DNA from: Actinomycetota bacterium
GTDB taxonomy: Bacteria > Actinomycetota > Rubrobacteria > Rubrobacterales > Rubrobacteraceae
Length of the DNA stretch: 64,000 bases
Direction of reading: 5' to 3'
Assembly: GCA_902810695.1 (NCBI GenBank)
Contig: CADDYV010000001.1
Span: forward strand, 96,689 to 160,688
The translations under genes were made by a program, and so were the position numbers. Each line of letters opens with the position of its first letter. The first letter of the stretch is position 1. The notes below the pieces were generated by a model that did not search any database, had not been told where the DNA came from, and was given only the letters and a program-made list of their open reading frames with translations. Of the stretch, positions 33,407 through 42,517 are shown in pieces.

Positions 33407-34558
33407 GTGACTGAGTGGTTTCGCAAGCGCACGGGCAGGGGCGAGAGGAACGATAACAAGGCAGATGCGAATCCCGCGGACGGTCTGACCGAGGCGGGCA
33501 TCAGGGAGGCGCTGAGAGATGTCAGGGACCCGGAGATCGGGCGCGACATCGTCTCTCTGAACATGGTGCGCCAGATCGAGATAAGAGACTCCAAGGTCAA
33601 GGTCGGCGTCGCGCTCACCACCGCGGGATGTCCCCTCAAGCACCGCATCACCAACGACATCACCGACCGCCTGAAAATGGTGGAGGGAGTCGAGGCGGTG
33701 GACGTTGACTTCGGGGTGATGACCGACGAGGACCGCCAGAACCTCCTCACCTCACTGCACGGTGGACCCACAGAGCTGGCGCCGGCATTCCGCGATGAGT
33801 CCAAAACCCGCATCATCGCCGTGGTCAGCGGCAAGGGCGGCGTCGGCAAGTCCACCGTGGCCGTCAACCTCGCGGCGGCCCTGGATCGGGCGGGCAAGTC
33901 GGTTGAGATCCTCGACGCCGACGTGCACGGGGCGTCGGTCCCGGTGATGCTCGGCGCTCTGGGCAAGCCCAACGTGGTCGAGGGTGTCATCTTTCCGATA
34001 GAGTCGCCTACGGGCTTGAAGTTCATCTCGATGGGCAACTTCGTAAGCGAGGGGCAGGCGATCATCTGGCGCGCTCCCATCGTCAACAAAGCTCTCACGC
34101 AGCTCATGCGCGATGTCTACTGGGATGAGCCGGACTTCATCATCGTTGATATGCCCCCCGGCACGGGAGATGTAGCCCTGACCGTGGCGCAGATGATCCC
34201 CAAGGCCGAGGCGCTGGTCGTTACCACCCCGCAGGCCGACGCGGCGAGGGTCGCGGTCAAGGCGGGCAAGATGGCTACCCAGGCGCATCTCAAGCTCGCG
34301 GGCGTGGTCGAAAACATGAGCTACGCGGAGTGCCCGGAGTGCGGCCACGAGATGAGGATCTTCGGCGGCGACGGCGGCGAGAGGGTGGCCGGAGAGCTTG
34401 GCTCCCGCATCCTGGGGCGCATCCCGATCCTGCCGGACGCTACGGGCGAGCCCGGAAGGTGCCTCTTCGATGAGGACAGCACCCCGGCCAGAGCATTTGA
34501 CGAGATAGCCGCGAGCATCGCCCAGATGAAGGTCCGCAAGCGGATACAGGTCCTCTGA
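33407..34558 (+). CDS. Mrp/NBP35-family iron-sulfur carrier ATPase
   Basis: A 383-residue protein with an N-terminal MIP18/DUF59 domain (residues about 27-105, REALRDVRDPEIGRDIVSLNMV, TTAGCPLKHRI) and a P-loop ATPase (VVSGKGGVGKSTVAVNLAAAL, DADVHGASVPVML, IIVDMPPGTGDVALT). The CPECGHEM pair of cysteines near residue 308 matches the cluster-binding CxxC of the family. It transfers Fe-S clusters to apo-proteins. GTG 33407; a GGAGGAGG lies about 12 bases upstream. A TGGTAACAT extended -10-like element is at 33326-33334. Confidence 0.93.
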   Translation: MTEWFRKRTGRGERNDNKADANPADGLTEAGIREALRDVRDPEIGRDIVSLNMVRQIEIRDSKVKVGVALTTAGCPLKHRITNDITDRLKMVEGVEAVDVDFGVMTDEDRQNLLTSLHGGPTELAPAFRDESKTRIIAVVSGKGGVGKSTVAVNLAAALDRAGKSVEILDADVHGASVPVMLGALGKPNVVEGVIFPIESPTGLKFISMGNFVSEGQAIIWRAPIVNKALTQLMRDVYWDEPDFIIVDMPPGTGDVALTVAQMIPKAEALVVTTPQADAARVAVKAGKMATQAHLKLAGVVENMSYAECPECGHEMRIFGGDGGERVAGELGSRILGRIPILPDATGEPGRCLFDEDSTPARAFDEIAASIAQMKVRKRIQVL

Positions 34559-34575
34559 GCAGTCTGTAGCGTCTG

Positions 34576-35025
34576 CTACTGCGCCAGCCGTACCTGTCCG
34601 GGAAAGCCGGAGAATCTAGCTCTAAGCACCTGCTTGCCCTCTTGGTTCACGAAGTCGGCGCCGCCCTCCATCCTGCGGCGGGACTCGTCTTTTTCCAGGA
34701 TCGTTACCGTGCAGGTGATGGTGTCCCCGACAAAGACCGGAGCCACGTACTCGAAGGACATCTCCGTGGCGAGAAACCCCAGCATCCCGCCGATGTGGGT
34801 CATCATACTGGCGGTGAGGAGACCCGGAATGGTCCGCCGGCCGTACCAGCTTTCCCGGGAGAAGGTCTCGTCCTGGTGGTAGGGGTTGTAGTCGCCGGTT
34901 ACGCCGCAGAATAGGGCGACGTCTCCCTCGGTGAAGGTGCGCCGGTAGGTGAAGGTCTGCCCGGCCTCTATCTCATCGAACGCCTCGCGCAAACGCTGCT
35001 TGAATTCGGGTGTGGCCTCCGGCAC
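34576..35025 (-). CDS. MaoC-like dehydratase (hot-dog fold)
   Basis: A 149-residue hot-dog enzyme of the MaoC/(R)-hydratase group that adds water to enoyl thioesters. TFTEGDVALFCGVTGDYNPYHQD carries the hydratase Asp and His, with GRRTIPGLLTASMMTHIGG and the SFEYVAPVFVGDTITCTV strand after it. Could act in fatty acid or PHA metabolism. It lies 14 bases downstream of malate dehydrogenase on the same strand. Confidence 0.9.
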   Translation of the reverse strand: MPEATPEFKQRLREAFDEIEAGQTFTYRRTFTEGDVALFCGVTGDYNPYHQDETFSRESWYGRRTIPGLLTASMMTHIGGMLGFLATEMSFEYVAPVFVGDTITCTVTILEKDESRRRMEGGADFVNQEGKQVLRARFSGFPGQVRLAQ

Positions 35026-35039
35026 CGGACTACCTCTAA

Positions 35040-35969
35040 TCAGGCGTGCAGCACTTCGACCAACTCGCGCACGGCTCCGGCGCTGTTCTTGAGGTCGTCG
35101 AGTTCGCTCTCTTCGAGGTCTAGCTCCACGATCTCCTCGACGCCGCTCGCGCCGAGCTTCACGGGGACGCCGACGAAGAGGTCGTTTATGCCATACTCGC
35201 CCTGCAGGTAGGCGGCGCAGGGCAGGATGCGCTTCTGGTCGAGGAGTATGGAGTCGACCATCTCGGCTGCCGCCGCAGAAGGCGCGTAGAAGGCGCTCCC
35301 GCTCTGGAGCAGGCTCACGATCTCACCCCCGCCCTTGCGGGTGCGCTCGACGATGGCTTCCACCCTGTCCTGCGGCAATAGCTCGGTGATCGAGACTCCC
35401 CCCACGGTCGCCATACTGGGCAGGGGCACCATCGTATCCCCGTGACCTCCGAGGACCAGCGCGAAGACATCCCTGACCGAAGTTTTGAGTTCCTGGGCGA
35501 TGAACGTCCGGTAGCGGGCGGTATCCAGGATACCGGCCATGCCCACGACCCGCTCGCGGGGGAAGCCGCTCGTCTCCATCGCGACGTGGCACATCGCATC
35601 CAGCGGGTTGGCGACGACCACCAGGATGGTGTCTGGGGAGTGTTTGACGACCTCTTCGGTTACGCTCCGCACGATGTTCTGGTTGGTCTTGAGCAGGTCG
35701 TCGCGGCTCATCCCCGGCTTGCGGGGGCTGCCGCTGGTGATGACGACCACGTCGGAGCCGGCAGTCTCCTCGTAGCCGTTGGTCCCGACCACGTTCGAGT
35801 CGAACCCGAGAACCGGCCCGCTCTCCAGGATGTCCAGCGCCTTGCCCTGGGGCAGCCCCTCGATGATGTCCACCAGTACCACATCAGCGTAGTTGCGCTC
35901 CGCGAGCCGCTGGGCCGTTGTTCCTCCAACGTTGCCCGCGCCGACGACCGTGACCTTGCTCTTGGACAC
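35040..35969 (-). CDS. mdh: Malate dehydrogenase (lactate-dehydrogenase-like type)
   Basis: A 309-residue NAD-dependent TCA enzyme. [20 protein letters not shown] is the dinucleotide site, the substrate arginines lie in [14 protein letters not shown], and the catalytic His is in [10 protein letters not shown]. The Arg in the specificity loop ([10 protein letters not shown]) supports malate over lactate. GTG 35969 has GGAGGG seven bases upstream. Transcribed with the MaoC gene. Confidence 0.95.
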   Translation of the reverse strand: MSKSKVTVVGAGNVGGTTAQRLAERNYADVVLVDIIEGLPQGKALDILESGPVLGFDSNVVGTNGYEETAGSDVVVITSGSPRKPGMSRDDLLKTNQNIVRSVTEEVVKHSPDTILVVVANPLDAMCHVAMETSGFPRERVVGMAGILDTARYRTFIAQELKTSVRDVFALVLGGHGDTMVPLPSMATVGGVSITELLPQDRVEAIVERTRKGGGEIVSLLQSGSAFYAPSAAAAEMVDSILLDQKRILPCAAYLQGEYGINDLFVGVPVKLGASGVEEIVELDLEESELDDLKNSAGAVRELVEVLHA

Positions 35970-36108
35970 CTGCTATCCCTCCTAAAATCCTTCGGAAATC
36001 TCTCCTGAACAATAATAAGTGAATTTACCCGAAGATGCCGCCAGCGAAAGCGAAACAGAATACGTGCCCTCCGCCTCAGCGCCATACACTGGAAGTTTTT
36101 GGAAAAAA

Positions 36109-36138
36109 TTGACAGCTTGTAGCATTAGATGGTAGGGT
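36109..36138 (+). promoter_or_regulatory. Promoter of the acid-sugar operon
   Basis: A perfect TTGACA (36109-36114) is followed 18 bases later by TAGGGT (36133-36138). It lies 34 bases before the DeoR start, preceded by an A/T-rich stretch (36095-36110). No clear inverted repeat that would serve as the DeoR operator is seen. Confidence 0.45.
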
Positions 36139-36171
36139 TTGATCCGAAAGTTGTTAATGAGGGCGAGGTTG

Positions 36172-36960
36172 ATGGGGAAGGGGCAGACCCAGAGGATACC
36201 TGCGCAGCGCCGGGCCGAGTTGCTGGCGCTGCTGCGTCGGCGGGGGGCGGCCCCGATCTCCGAGCTGGCTGAGATGCTGGAGACTTCGGAGTCTACGGTG
36301 CGGCGCGACCTGGACCGTCTGGATGCGGAAGGGGTAGTTCGCCGCACGCACGGTGGGGCGCTCGTCGTCGAGCACCATACGACCTTCGAGCCCAGGTTCG
36401 AGGACCGGTGCCTGCACAATCCAGAGGAGAAGGAGCGCATCGGGCGGCACGCGGCAGCCATGCTGGAGCCAGGTCAGAGCGTTCTCTTCGACTCTTCTTC
36501 GACCGTGCTCAGTGCGGCCAGGGCCTTGCTCGGGAGTCCCATCCGCATCACAGCCGTTACCAACGACGTGAGCATCGCCTCCGCGCTCGCTGCGGCAAGT
36601 GAGGTCAGCGTGGTTGTAACGGGAGGGGAGATCCGCCCGGGCTCGTTCACGCTGCTCGGACCCGGCACCCAGTCCTTCCTCGACCGTTTGCACGTGGACA
36701 TCGCGCTAATCGGGATACACGCGATCAGCGGGACGGAACTCAGCGAGGGCGGGCTCGCGGTGGCGGAGACCAAACGCTCGATGATATCGGCGGCCCGGCG
36801 CGTGGTGCTGCTCGCCGACCACAGCAAGTTCGGAGAACCCGCCTTCTTCGAGGTTGCATCTGTAGATGCGGTGCAGGATCTCATCACCGACCGCTCCGCC
36901 GATCCCGAGGCGCTCGACGCCATCCACCTGTCCGCCCCGACCAGAATCCATGTCGTGTAG
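36172..36960 (+). CDS. DeoR family transcriptional regulator
   Basis: A 262-residue sugar-responsive repressor. The N-terminal HTH reads RRAELLALLRRRGAAPISELAEML with STVRRDLDRLDAEGVVRRTHGG, and the C-terminal phosphosugar sensor has VLFDSSSTVLSAA, VTNDVSIASALA and VVLLADHSKFG. DeoR proteins usually sense a phosphorylated intermediate, which here could be the product of the DUF1537 kinase. ATG 36172 is preferred over upstream TTG 36139 and ATG 36157, with GAGGG eight bases before. First gene of an eight-gene operon ending at 44750. Confidence 0.92.
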   Translation: MGKGQTQRIPAQRRAELLALLRRRGAAPISELAEMLETSESTVRRDLDRLDAEGVVRRTHGGALVVEHHTTFEPRFEDRCLHNPEEKERIGRHAAAMLEPGQSVLFDSSSTVLSAARALLGSPIRITAVTNDVSIASALAAASEVSVVVTGGEIRPGSFTLLGPGTQSFLDRLHVDIALIGIHAISGTELSEGGLAVAETKRSMISAARRVVLLADHSKFGEPAFFEVASVDAVQDLITDRSADPEALDAIHLSAPTRIHVV

Positions 36961-36979
36961 GTCTCTGTAAGGAGGAGCC

Positions 36980-38281
36980 GTGCCGTTTCCCAGAGTCGTA
37001 AAGCTCAGACAGCGTTTCCCCGCAGAGCATATCGAGGACATAGACCAGGCTCTCCGCCAGCAGTGCGATAGAGAGGAGATCGCACGGAGCATAGAGCCCG
37101 GGATGCGGGTTGCGATCACCGCTGGCAGCCGCGGCATCGCCGGGATAGACGACATCCTGCGTTCCCTGGTCCGGATACTGAAGGAGAGGAAAGCTTCGCC
37201 GTTCATCGTGCCCGCGATGGGGAGCCACGGCGGGGCCACCGCCGAAGGACAGGTGGAGATACTCGAAAGCCTTGGTGTAACCGAGGAGAGCTGCGACGCG
37301 CCCATCCGCTCCTCGATGGAGGTCGTCAAGCTCGGCGAGACGGAGCGCGGGATTCCGGTTTACATGGACCGGATCGCCTCGGAAGCGGATGGGGTGATCC
37401 TGGTGGCGAGGATCAAACCGCACACCGACTTCAGGTCTTCGCTAGAGAGCGGGCTGCTGAAGATGGCCGCCATAGGTCTGGGCAAGCACGAAGGAGCCCT
37501 GACCCTGCACGCTCACGGGGTGAAGGGGATACGCGACTACATGGTAGAGGTCGGCGAGAAGGTCCTGGGTTCGGGGAAGATCCTCTTCGGGGTCGGCGTT
37601 GTCGAGGACGCCTACGAACAGACCGCCAGGATCGAAGCCATACTCCCGTCCCGGATTCCCGACCGAGAGAGGGACCTGCTCCGGGAATCCGCCAGGCTCA
37701 TGCCCAAACTTCCGGTCTCGAAGATAGACGTTCTCTTCGTGGACAGGCTGGGCAAGAACTTCAGCGGCACCGGCATGGACACGAACATCATCGGGCGTTT
37801 CCGCATCCCGGGCGTCGAGGAGCCATCCGAGCCGGAGATCAAATACCTCATCGTCAGCGACCTGAGCGAGCAGTCGCACGGAAACGCGCTGGGGGTCGGG
37901 CTGGCGGATGTGACGACCAGACGCCTCTTCGAGAAGATAGACTTCGCCGCTACCAACCAGAACGTCCTGACCAGCACCTTCTTAGAGCGGGCCAAGATCC
38001 CGCTGGTCGCTGCCAACGACCGGGAGGCGCTGGAGATTGCCATGAGGTGCAACTGGGGCGTGGAGCCGGAGGATACCCGTTTCGTCCGCATCCCGAACAC
38101 CCTGAACCTCAAGGAACTCTACGTCTCGGAGAACCTGGTGGACGAAGCCCTCTCCGGCGGCAACGTCGAGATCGCAGGAGACGCCGCAGAGATGGAGTTC
38201 GACGAAGAAGGGTATCTTCGCGCCTTCGAGGAGACAGAAGAAGCGACCGAGACTTCCAGGGTCGAAGCGAGTTATCCGTAA
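36980..38281 (+). CDS. LarA-like protein, probable nickel-pincer-dependent isomerase
   Basis: A 433-residue protein with the lactate-racemase (DUF2088) pattern: TAGSRGIAG with Arg51, PAMGSHGGATAEGQ with His83, RIKPHTDF with His148, Lys161 in GLLKMAAIGLG and His170 in GKHEGA. In LarA an Arg, three His and a Lys that tethers the pyridinium nickel cofactor occupy comparable places; whether these align exactly needs a structure-based alignment. LarA homologues racemise or epimerise 2-hydroxy acids, some of them aldonates. Here, next to an acid-sugar kinase, C2 epimerisation of a tetronate or related acid is a reasonable inference. The cofactor genes larB, larC and larE are not in the window. Confidence 0.75.
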   Translation: MPFPRVVKLRQRFPAEHIEDIDQALRQQCDREEIARSIEPGMRVAITAGSRGIAGIDDILRSLVRILKERKASPFIVPAMGSHGGATAEGQVEILESLGVTEESCDAPIRSSMEVVKLGETERGIPVYMDRIASEADGVILVARIKPHTDFRSSLESGLLKMAAIGLGKHEGALTLHAHGVKGIRDYMVEVGEKVLGSGKILFGVGVVEDAYEQTARIEAILPSRIPDRERDLLRESARLMPKLPVSKIDVLFVDRLGKNFSGTGMDTNIIGRFRIPGVEEPSEPEIKYLIVSDLSEQSHGNALGVGLADVTTRRLFEKIDFAATNQNVLTSTFLERAKIPLVAANDREALEIAMRCNWGVEPEDTRFVRIPNTLNLKELYVSENLVDEALSGGNVEIAGDAAEMEFDEEGYLRAFEETEEATETSRVEASYP

Positions 38282-38297
38282 TAAGAGAGGAGGGCTG

Positions 38298-39302
38298 GTG
38301 GCCAGGATCTTCTATGACTCGGATGCGGATCCGGGCAGGCTGGAGGGACGGACGGTCGCCATAGTTGGCTACGGCAACCAGGGACGCGCCCAGGCGTTGA
38401 ACATGCGCGACTCGGGTGTGCGAAACATTCTCGTCGGAAGCATCCACGACGAGAGCTGGCAGAAAGCCGAGGCCGACGGGTTTTCGCCGGTGCCGATAGC
38501 GCAGGCCGCGCAGCAGGCGGACATCATCTTCATGCTCATTCCTGATGAGGTGGCACCAGAGGTCTACCGCCAGGAGATCGAACCCCACCTCGGGCCGGGC
38601 AAGACCCTGAACTTCGCGAGCGGCTACAACGTTACCTTCGGACACATCTCGCCCCCAGAGGAAGTGGATGTCGTGATGGTGGCTCCGCGTATGATCGGGG
38701 AGGCTTTGAGGAGTTTGTACGTGGATGGCAGGGGCGCACCGTGCTTTGTGGATGTCCACCGGGATGCTTCCGGGAATGCGTGGGATTACTGCCTGGCTAT
38801 TGCCAGGGCTATCGGGTGCACCCGCTCCGGGGCGCTGGAGGTCTCGACGGAGCACGAGACGTGGATGGATCTCCTGGCCGAGCAGGGGATATGGCCGCTG
38901 ATCCTGGGCGTGTTCATCTCCGCTTTCGAGCTCGAAGTCGAGGTGGGGATCCCCCCGGAGGCGATCCTGCTGGAGATGTACGTCTCCGGGGAACCGGCGG
39001 AGATCATGGAGCGGGCGGCGGAGATGGGGCTCTTCGAGCAACTCAAACTCCACTCCCGCACCAGTCAGTACGGGCAGACCAGCAGGCTCGAAGAGCTTGA
39101 CCGTAAAGGAATAAATGAATTTTTGCGCGAAGCCCTCTTCGACCGCATCCGCTCCGGTCGTTTCGACGAGGAGTGGACCAGAGCCCAAAGATCCGGCGAG
39201 CCCGTGCTGGAAGAGTTGCTCGCCAGGCTGAGCAGGCACCCGATGGCCGAAGCCGAGCGGAGCCTCAGAAACATCCTCGAAGCTTCCAGAGAGGAGGAGT
39301 GA
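38298..39302 (+). CDS. Divergent ketol-acid reductoisomerase homologue
   Basis: A 334-residue protein with a KARI Rossmann domain (VAIVGYGNQGRAQALNMRDSG) and knotted C-terminal domain (ALEVSTEHETWMDLLAEQ, LHSRTSQYG). Metal ligands Asp191 and Glu195 and Glu226 are kept, but the catalytic His of the FAHGF motif is Ser108 (FASGYNVTFG), the Lys of VAPKGPG is Arg131 (VAPRMIGE) and the fourth Glu seems to be Ser230. It is therefore unlikely to make branched-chain amino acids, and no ilv gene is near. It sits 16 bases after the LarA-like gene. A redox or carbon-shift reaction on an acid sugar is inferred. Confidence 0.8.
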   Translation: MARIFYDSDADPGRLEGRTVAIVGYGNQGRAQALNMRDSGVRNILVGSIHDESWQKAEADGFSPVPIAQAAQQADIIFMLIPDEVAPEVYRQEIEPHLGPGKTLNFASGYNVTFGHISPPEEVDVVMVAPRMIGEALRSLYVDGRGAPCFVDVHRDASGNAWDYCLAIARAIGCTRSGALEVSTEHETWMDLLAEQGIWPLILGVFISAFELEVEVGIPPEAILLEMYVSGEPAEIMERAAEMGLFEQLKLHSRTSQYGQTSRLEELDRKGINEFLREALFDRIRSGRFDEEWTRAQRSGEPVLEELLARLSRHPMAEAERSLRNILEASREEE

Positions 39303-40111
39303 TGGACCTCTCGGAGCTGGTAGGTGCGGCCAGGGTCGTGGATCTCTCCGTAACCCTCTCGGAGAGGCTGCCGTGCGCCTGGCCGACCCACATGAGCTAC
39401 GCCCACCACAACTGGAACTGGTTCGCCGAGGTCGAGGGTCCGACGGGAAAAACCCGCAGCGTCGCCCCCTACCAGACCAACTTCATCGTCATAGACGAGC
39501 ACTGCGGAACGCACTTCGACGCGCCGACCCACTTCATTCCCCCGGAAAATTCCGGGCTGCCGTGGGCCAGTCCGCTGGGCTCCGAGACCGGAGACAGGGT
39601 TCCGCTCGGAGACCTCATGGGACCGGCTGTGGTCGTGGACGTGCGATTTCTGGCGGGGGAGGGCAAGCCGGGGGTGAGCCCTTTCATTACCGAGGAGCAC
39701 ATTCGGGCCTGGGAAGAGGAGCATGAGCCCATCCGGGAGGGCGAGGTGGTGCTGCTCTGGACCGGCTGGGACCGCTACTACGTGGAGGGAGAGGAAGGAG
39801 AGAAATACAGCCGCGGTTCGCTGGTCAGCGGGGACTTCCCCGGATGGCCCGCTCCGGACCCTGGAGCCGCTCTCTACCTGCATGGGCGCGGGGTGCGTAC
39901 GGTAGGGATAGACGCCCCTAGCGTGGGAAGCGCGCACGACGGGATTCCGGTCCACCAGGAAGGGTTGAGCCGGGGTATGCGCTACGTCGAGCTGCTGAGA
40001 GGTTTTGAAGAGCTTCCCGAACGTGGGGCGTACTTCGTGTTCCTGCCGCTCAAGATTGCCGGTTCATCCGGCGGTCCGGGCCGGGCCATAGCTCTGTTGC
40101 CGAACCAGTAA
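39302..40111 (+). CDS. Cyclase family protein (kynurenine formamidase-like fold)
   Basis: A 269-residue metal-dependent hydrolase with the family motif HCGTHFDAPTHF (His67, His71, Asp73 and His77 as metal ligands) and a later AHDGIPVHQ. Members include kynurenine formamidases, isatin hydrolase and putative cyclases or lactonases. Inside an acid-sugar operon a lactone-opening role is plausible but unproven. The ATG overlaps the preceding stop by one base (TGATG), and GGAGGAG precedes it. Confidence 0.85.
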   Translation: MDLSELVGAARVVDLSVTLSERLPCAWPTHMSYAHHNWNWFAEVEGPTGKTRSVAPYQTNFIVIDEHCGTHFDAPTHFIPPENSGLPWASPLGSETGDRVPLGDLMGPAVVVDVRFLAGEGKPGVSPFITEEHIRAWEEEHEPIREGEVVLLWTGWDRYYVEGEEGEKYSRGSLVSGDFPGWPAPDPGAALYLHGRGVRTVGIDAPSVGSAHDGIPVHQEGLSRGMRYVELLRGFEELPERGAYFVFLPLKIAGSSGGPGRAIALLPNQ

Positions 40112-40129
40112 AACACGGAAGGAGGAAAA

Positions 40130-41455
40130 ATGAGCACTGCAAGCGAGACGGGCGCGCGCTTCGGGGATGCCGCAGCCGACCGCCGCTACATCGTATACCT
40201 GATCATCATAGCCCTCGCGGGCTGGACGCTGGCTTCGTACGACTCGAACCTGCTGGTTCTGGCGATACCGAACATATCCAAAGACCTTAATCTGTCGGGG
40301 TCGCTGGTGGGCTCGCTGGTGTTCTTCGTCTCCGCGGCCCAGTTCGTCGTTACCCTGTTCGTCGGCTACGGGATGGATACCCTGGGGCGCAAGCGGATGT
40401 GGATGCTGTGCCTCACCGCGGCGGCCATATTTACCGGCCTCACCTTCTTCGTGCAGAACTTCTGGGAGCTAGTGGTGATCCGGATGCTCGCCTCCGGCTT
40501 CGCCCAGTCGGAGCTTGCAGTCTCGATAACGCTCGTGAATGAGCAGGTCCCGGCCAGGCGCAGGGGGTTTCTGTACTCCATCGTCCAGGGCGGATGGCCG
40601 CTGGGGGTGTTCCTCGCCTCCGGGGTGTACCTGCTCATGATCGGCTACGGGTGGCGCTATGTCTTCCTCCTCGGTGTGATCCCGATCATAGCGGTGATCG
40701 TGGGCCGCATGTTCGTCAAGGAGTCCGACCGCTACCTGCACCTCAAAGCAGTGAAGGCCGCCAAAGAAGCCGGAGATCAAAAGCGGATGGAGGAACTTCT
40801 CCAGAAATACGAGGTGGATGTCGAAGAGCTCGAAGAGGTGACGGTAAAGCAGTTGTTTACCGCACCGGGTTACATCCGGCGGCAACTGATCATGCTAACG
40901 ATAGTCTGGCTCTTCTACTCGACCTCCTTCGTGGCGACCAACCTGTACATAACCTACTTCCTGACGCAGACCAAGGGCTTTACGGGATCTCAGGCCGGAA
41001 AGCTCCTGCTCGTTTCCGCGGGAATCGGGTTTTTCTTCTATCTCCTGGGCGGACTGATAGGGGAGAGGTGGGGCCGGAGGAAGGTGCTTATCTTCACCGG
41101 AGCTCTTGTGGCTCCTCTGAACCTGATCTTCCTGTTTGTTCACCAGTTCTTCCTGGTTGCAATCATCTACTTCCTTATCTACCAGGTAACCAACGGCACC
41201 TGGTCGGGGGCGGGCTACGCCTACCAGGCGGAAAGCTTCCCCACCCGCGTGCGCGGTACTGCGGTGGGATTCCTGGGAGCCGTCTTCGCCGGCGGGCTGC
41301 TCATCGGGTCGGGGATATGGACCATCCTGATCCACACCACAACTCCGACAGTCGCCTGGATAGTCGTGGCCGTGGTGCTGGCCGTGGGGCAGTGGCTCAC
41401 CCTGTTCTTGCGCAAGATACCACCCGGCAAGAGGCTGGAGGAGATAGCGATCTGA
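40130..41455 (+). CDS. MFS transporter
   Basis: A 441-residue, 12-helix major facilitator of the sugar/acid transporter kind. The loop-2 motif is GYGMDTLGRKRMWM and its second copy GGLIGERWGRRKVL; the sequence AESFPTRVRGTAVGFLGAVFAGG is the usual sugar-porter/AAHS signature. A large cytosolic loop (about residues 195-250) is charged. GGAGG precedes ATG 40130. It is one of two transporters in the operon; probably takes up the acid-sugar substrate. Confidence 0.9.
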   Translation: MSTASETGARFGDAAADRRYIVYLIIIALAGWTLASYDSNLLVLAIPNISKDLNLSGSLVGSLVFFVSAAQFVVTLFVGYGMDTLGRKRMWMLCLTAAAIFTGLTFFVQNFWELVVIRMLASGFAQSELAVSITLVNEQVPARRRGFLYSIVQGGWPLGVFLASGVYLLMIGYGWRYVFLLGVIPIIAVIVGRMFVKESDRYLHLKAVKAAKEAGDQKRMEELLQKYEVDVEELEEVTVKQLFTAPGYIRRQLIMLTIVWLFYSTSFVATNLYITYFLTQTKGFTGSQAGKLLLVSAGIGFFFYLLGGLIGERWGRRKVLIFTGALVAPLNLIFLFVHQFFLVAIIYFLIYQVTNGTWSGAGYAYQAESFPTRVRGTAVGFLGAVFAGGLLIGSGIWTILIHTTTPTVAWIVVAVVLAVGQWLTLFLRKIPPGKRLEEIAI

Positions 41456-41539
41456 GTGTGATCGCGGCGTAAAATTCGCTGCCTCCGGAACTTACTCAAA
41501 TGTTGAGCAAAACCATTCTGGAAAGGAGCTTATTACCCT

Positions 41540-42517
41540 TTGCACCTGAAACGCGCGATAGAGAGAATCCCTGGCGGGATGATGATAGTCCCGCTCCTGA
41601 TCGGAGCCGTTCTGGGCACGATCTTCCCGAACATGTCGAACAACCACGTGCTGAGCGAGTCCTTCACCGGGGGCTTGCTCTTCGGAACCCTGGCGCTCCT
41701 CGGAGCGTTCTACGTGTGCCTCGGCTCGACTATCAGGTTCCGGGCGACCGGTTATCTCGTGAAGAAAGGTGGCGCGTTGTGGGCGGGCAAGATCCTGACG
41801 GCAGCGGTGATCGGGGTTCTCATCAAATTTCTCGCCCCGGACCAGAACCACCTTTTCCTGGGACTCTCGGCCCTGGCGGTGGTCGCCGCCTTTTCGGACA
41901 CCAACGGTGGACTGTACATGGCCCTGATGGGGCAACTCGGGCGCAACAAGGAAGACGTTGCCGCCTACTCGATAATGTCGCTGGAGTCGGGGCCTTTCTT
42001 TACCATGCTCATCCTGGGAGTGGCGGGTCTGGCGAGCTTTCCGCTTGTTGCCTTCTTGTTCGCAATACTGCCCCTGATCGTGGGGATGATCCTGGGGAAC
42101 CTCGATCCGGAGATGCGCGACTTTCTCAGCCGGGGCCAGGATGTGCTGATCCCCATGTTCGCGTTTGCGCTCGGGGTCGGCATCAACCTCAAGGATGTCG
42201 TATCGGCGGGTCCCGCGGGCGTCATCCTCGGCGTCGGCGTGTTCGCCATAACCGGAACCGTGCTCGTGCTGCTGGATAAGCTCACCGGCGGGACCGGACT
42301 GGCCGGAATCGCAGCGGCTTCCACCGCCGGCAACGCCGCTGCGGTCCCGGTCGCGGTCGCCGCCGCTTACGCCGGGTATAAAGGGATTTCGGATACCGCC
42401 ACGGTGCAGGTGGCGGCCTCGGTGATCGTAACCGCCATCCTGGTTCCGATCTTCACCGCCTGGTACTCCCGCAGGTCGCGGAGCCGGAAGGACAAAGCCG
42501 TGGAGCCGGCCTCTTGA
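41540..42517 (+). CDS. 2-keto-3-deoxygluconate permease family transporter
   Basis: A 325-residue membrane protein of the KdgT family, proton symporters for keto-deoxy acid sugars. Recognised by the start KRAIERIPGGMMIVPLLIGAVLGTIFPN, the AAFSDTNGGLYMALMGQLG segment and ASTAGNAAAVPVAVAAAY. The TTG start at 41540 lies 11 bases after AGGAG. It overlaps the kinase start by four bases. Its presence next to an MFS carrier suggests two related acid-sugar substrates or redundancy. Confidence 0.92.
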   Translation: MHLKRAIERIPGGMMIVPLLIGAVLGTIFPNMSNNHVLSESFTGGLLFGTLALLGAFYVCLGSTIRFRATGYLVKKGGALWAGKILTAAVIGVLIKFLAPDQNHLFLGLSALAVVAAFSDTNGGLYMALMGQLGRNKEDVAAYSIMSLESGPFFTMLILGVAGLASFPLVAFLFAILPLIVGMILGNLDPEMRDFLSRGQDVLIPMFAFALGVGINLKDVVSAGPAGVILGVGVFAITGTVLVLLDKLTGGTGLAGIAAASTAGNAAAVPVAVAAAYAGYKGISDTATVQVAASVIVTAILVPIFTAWYSRRSRSRKDKAVEPAS

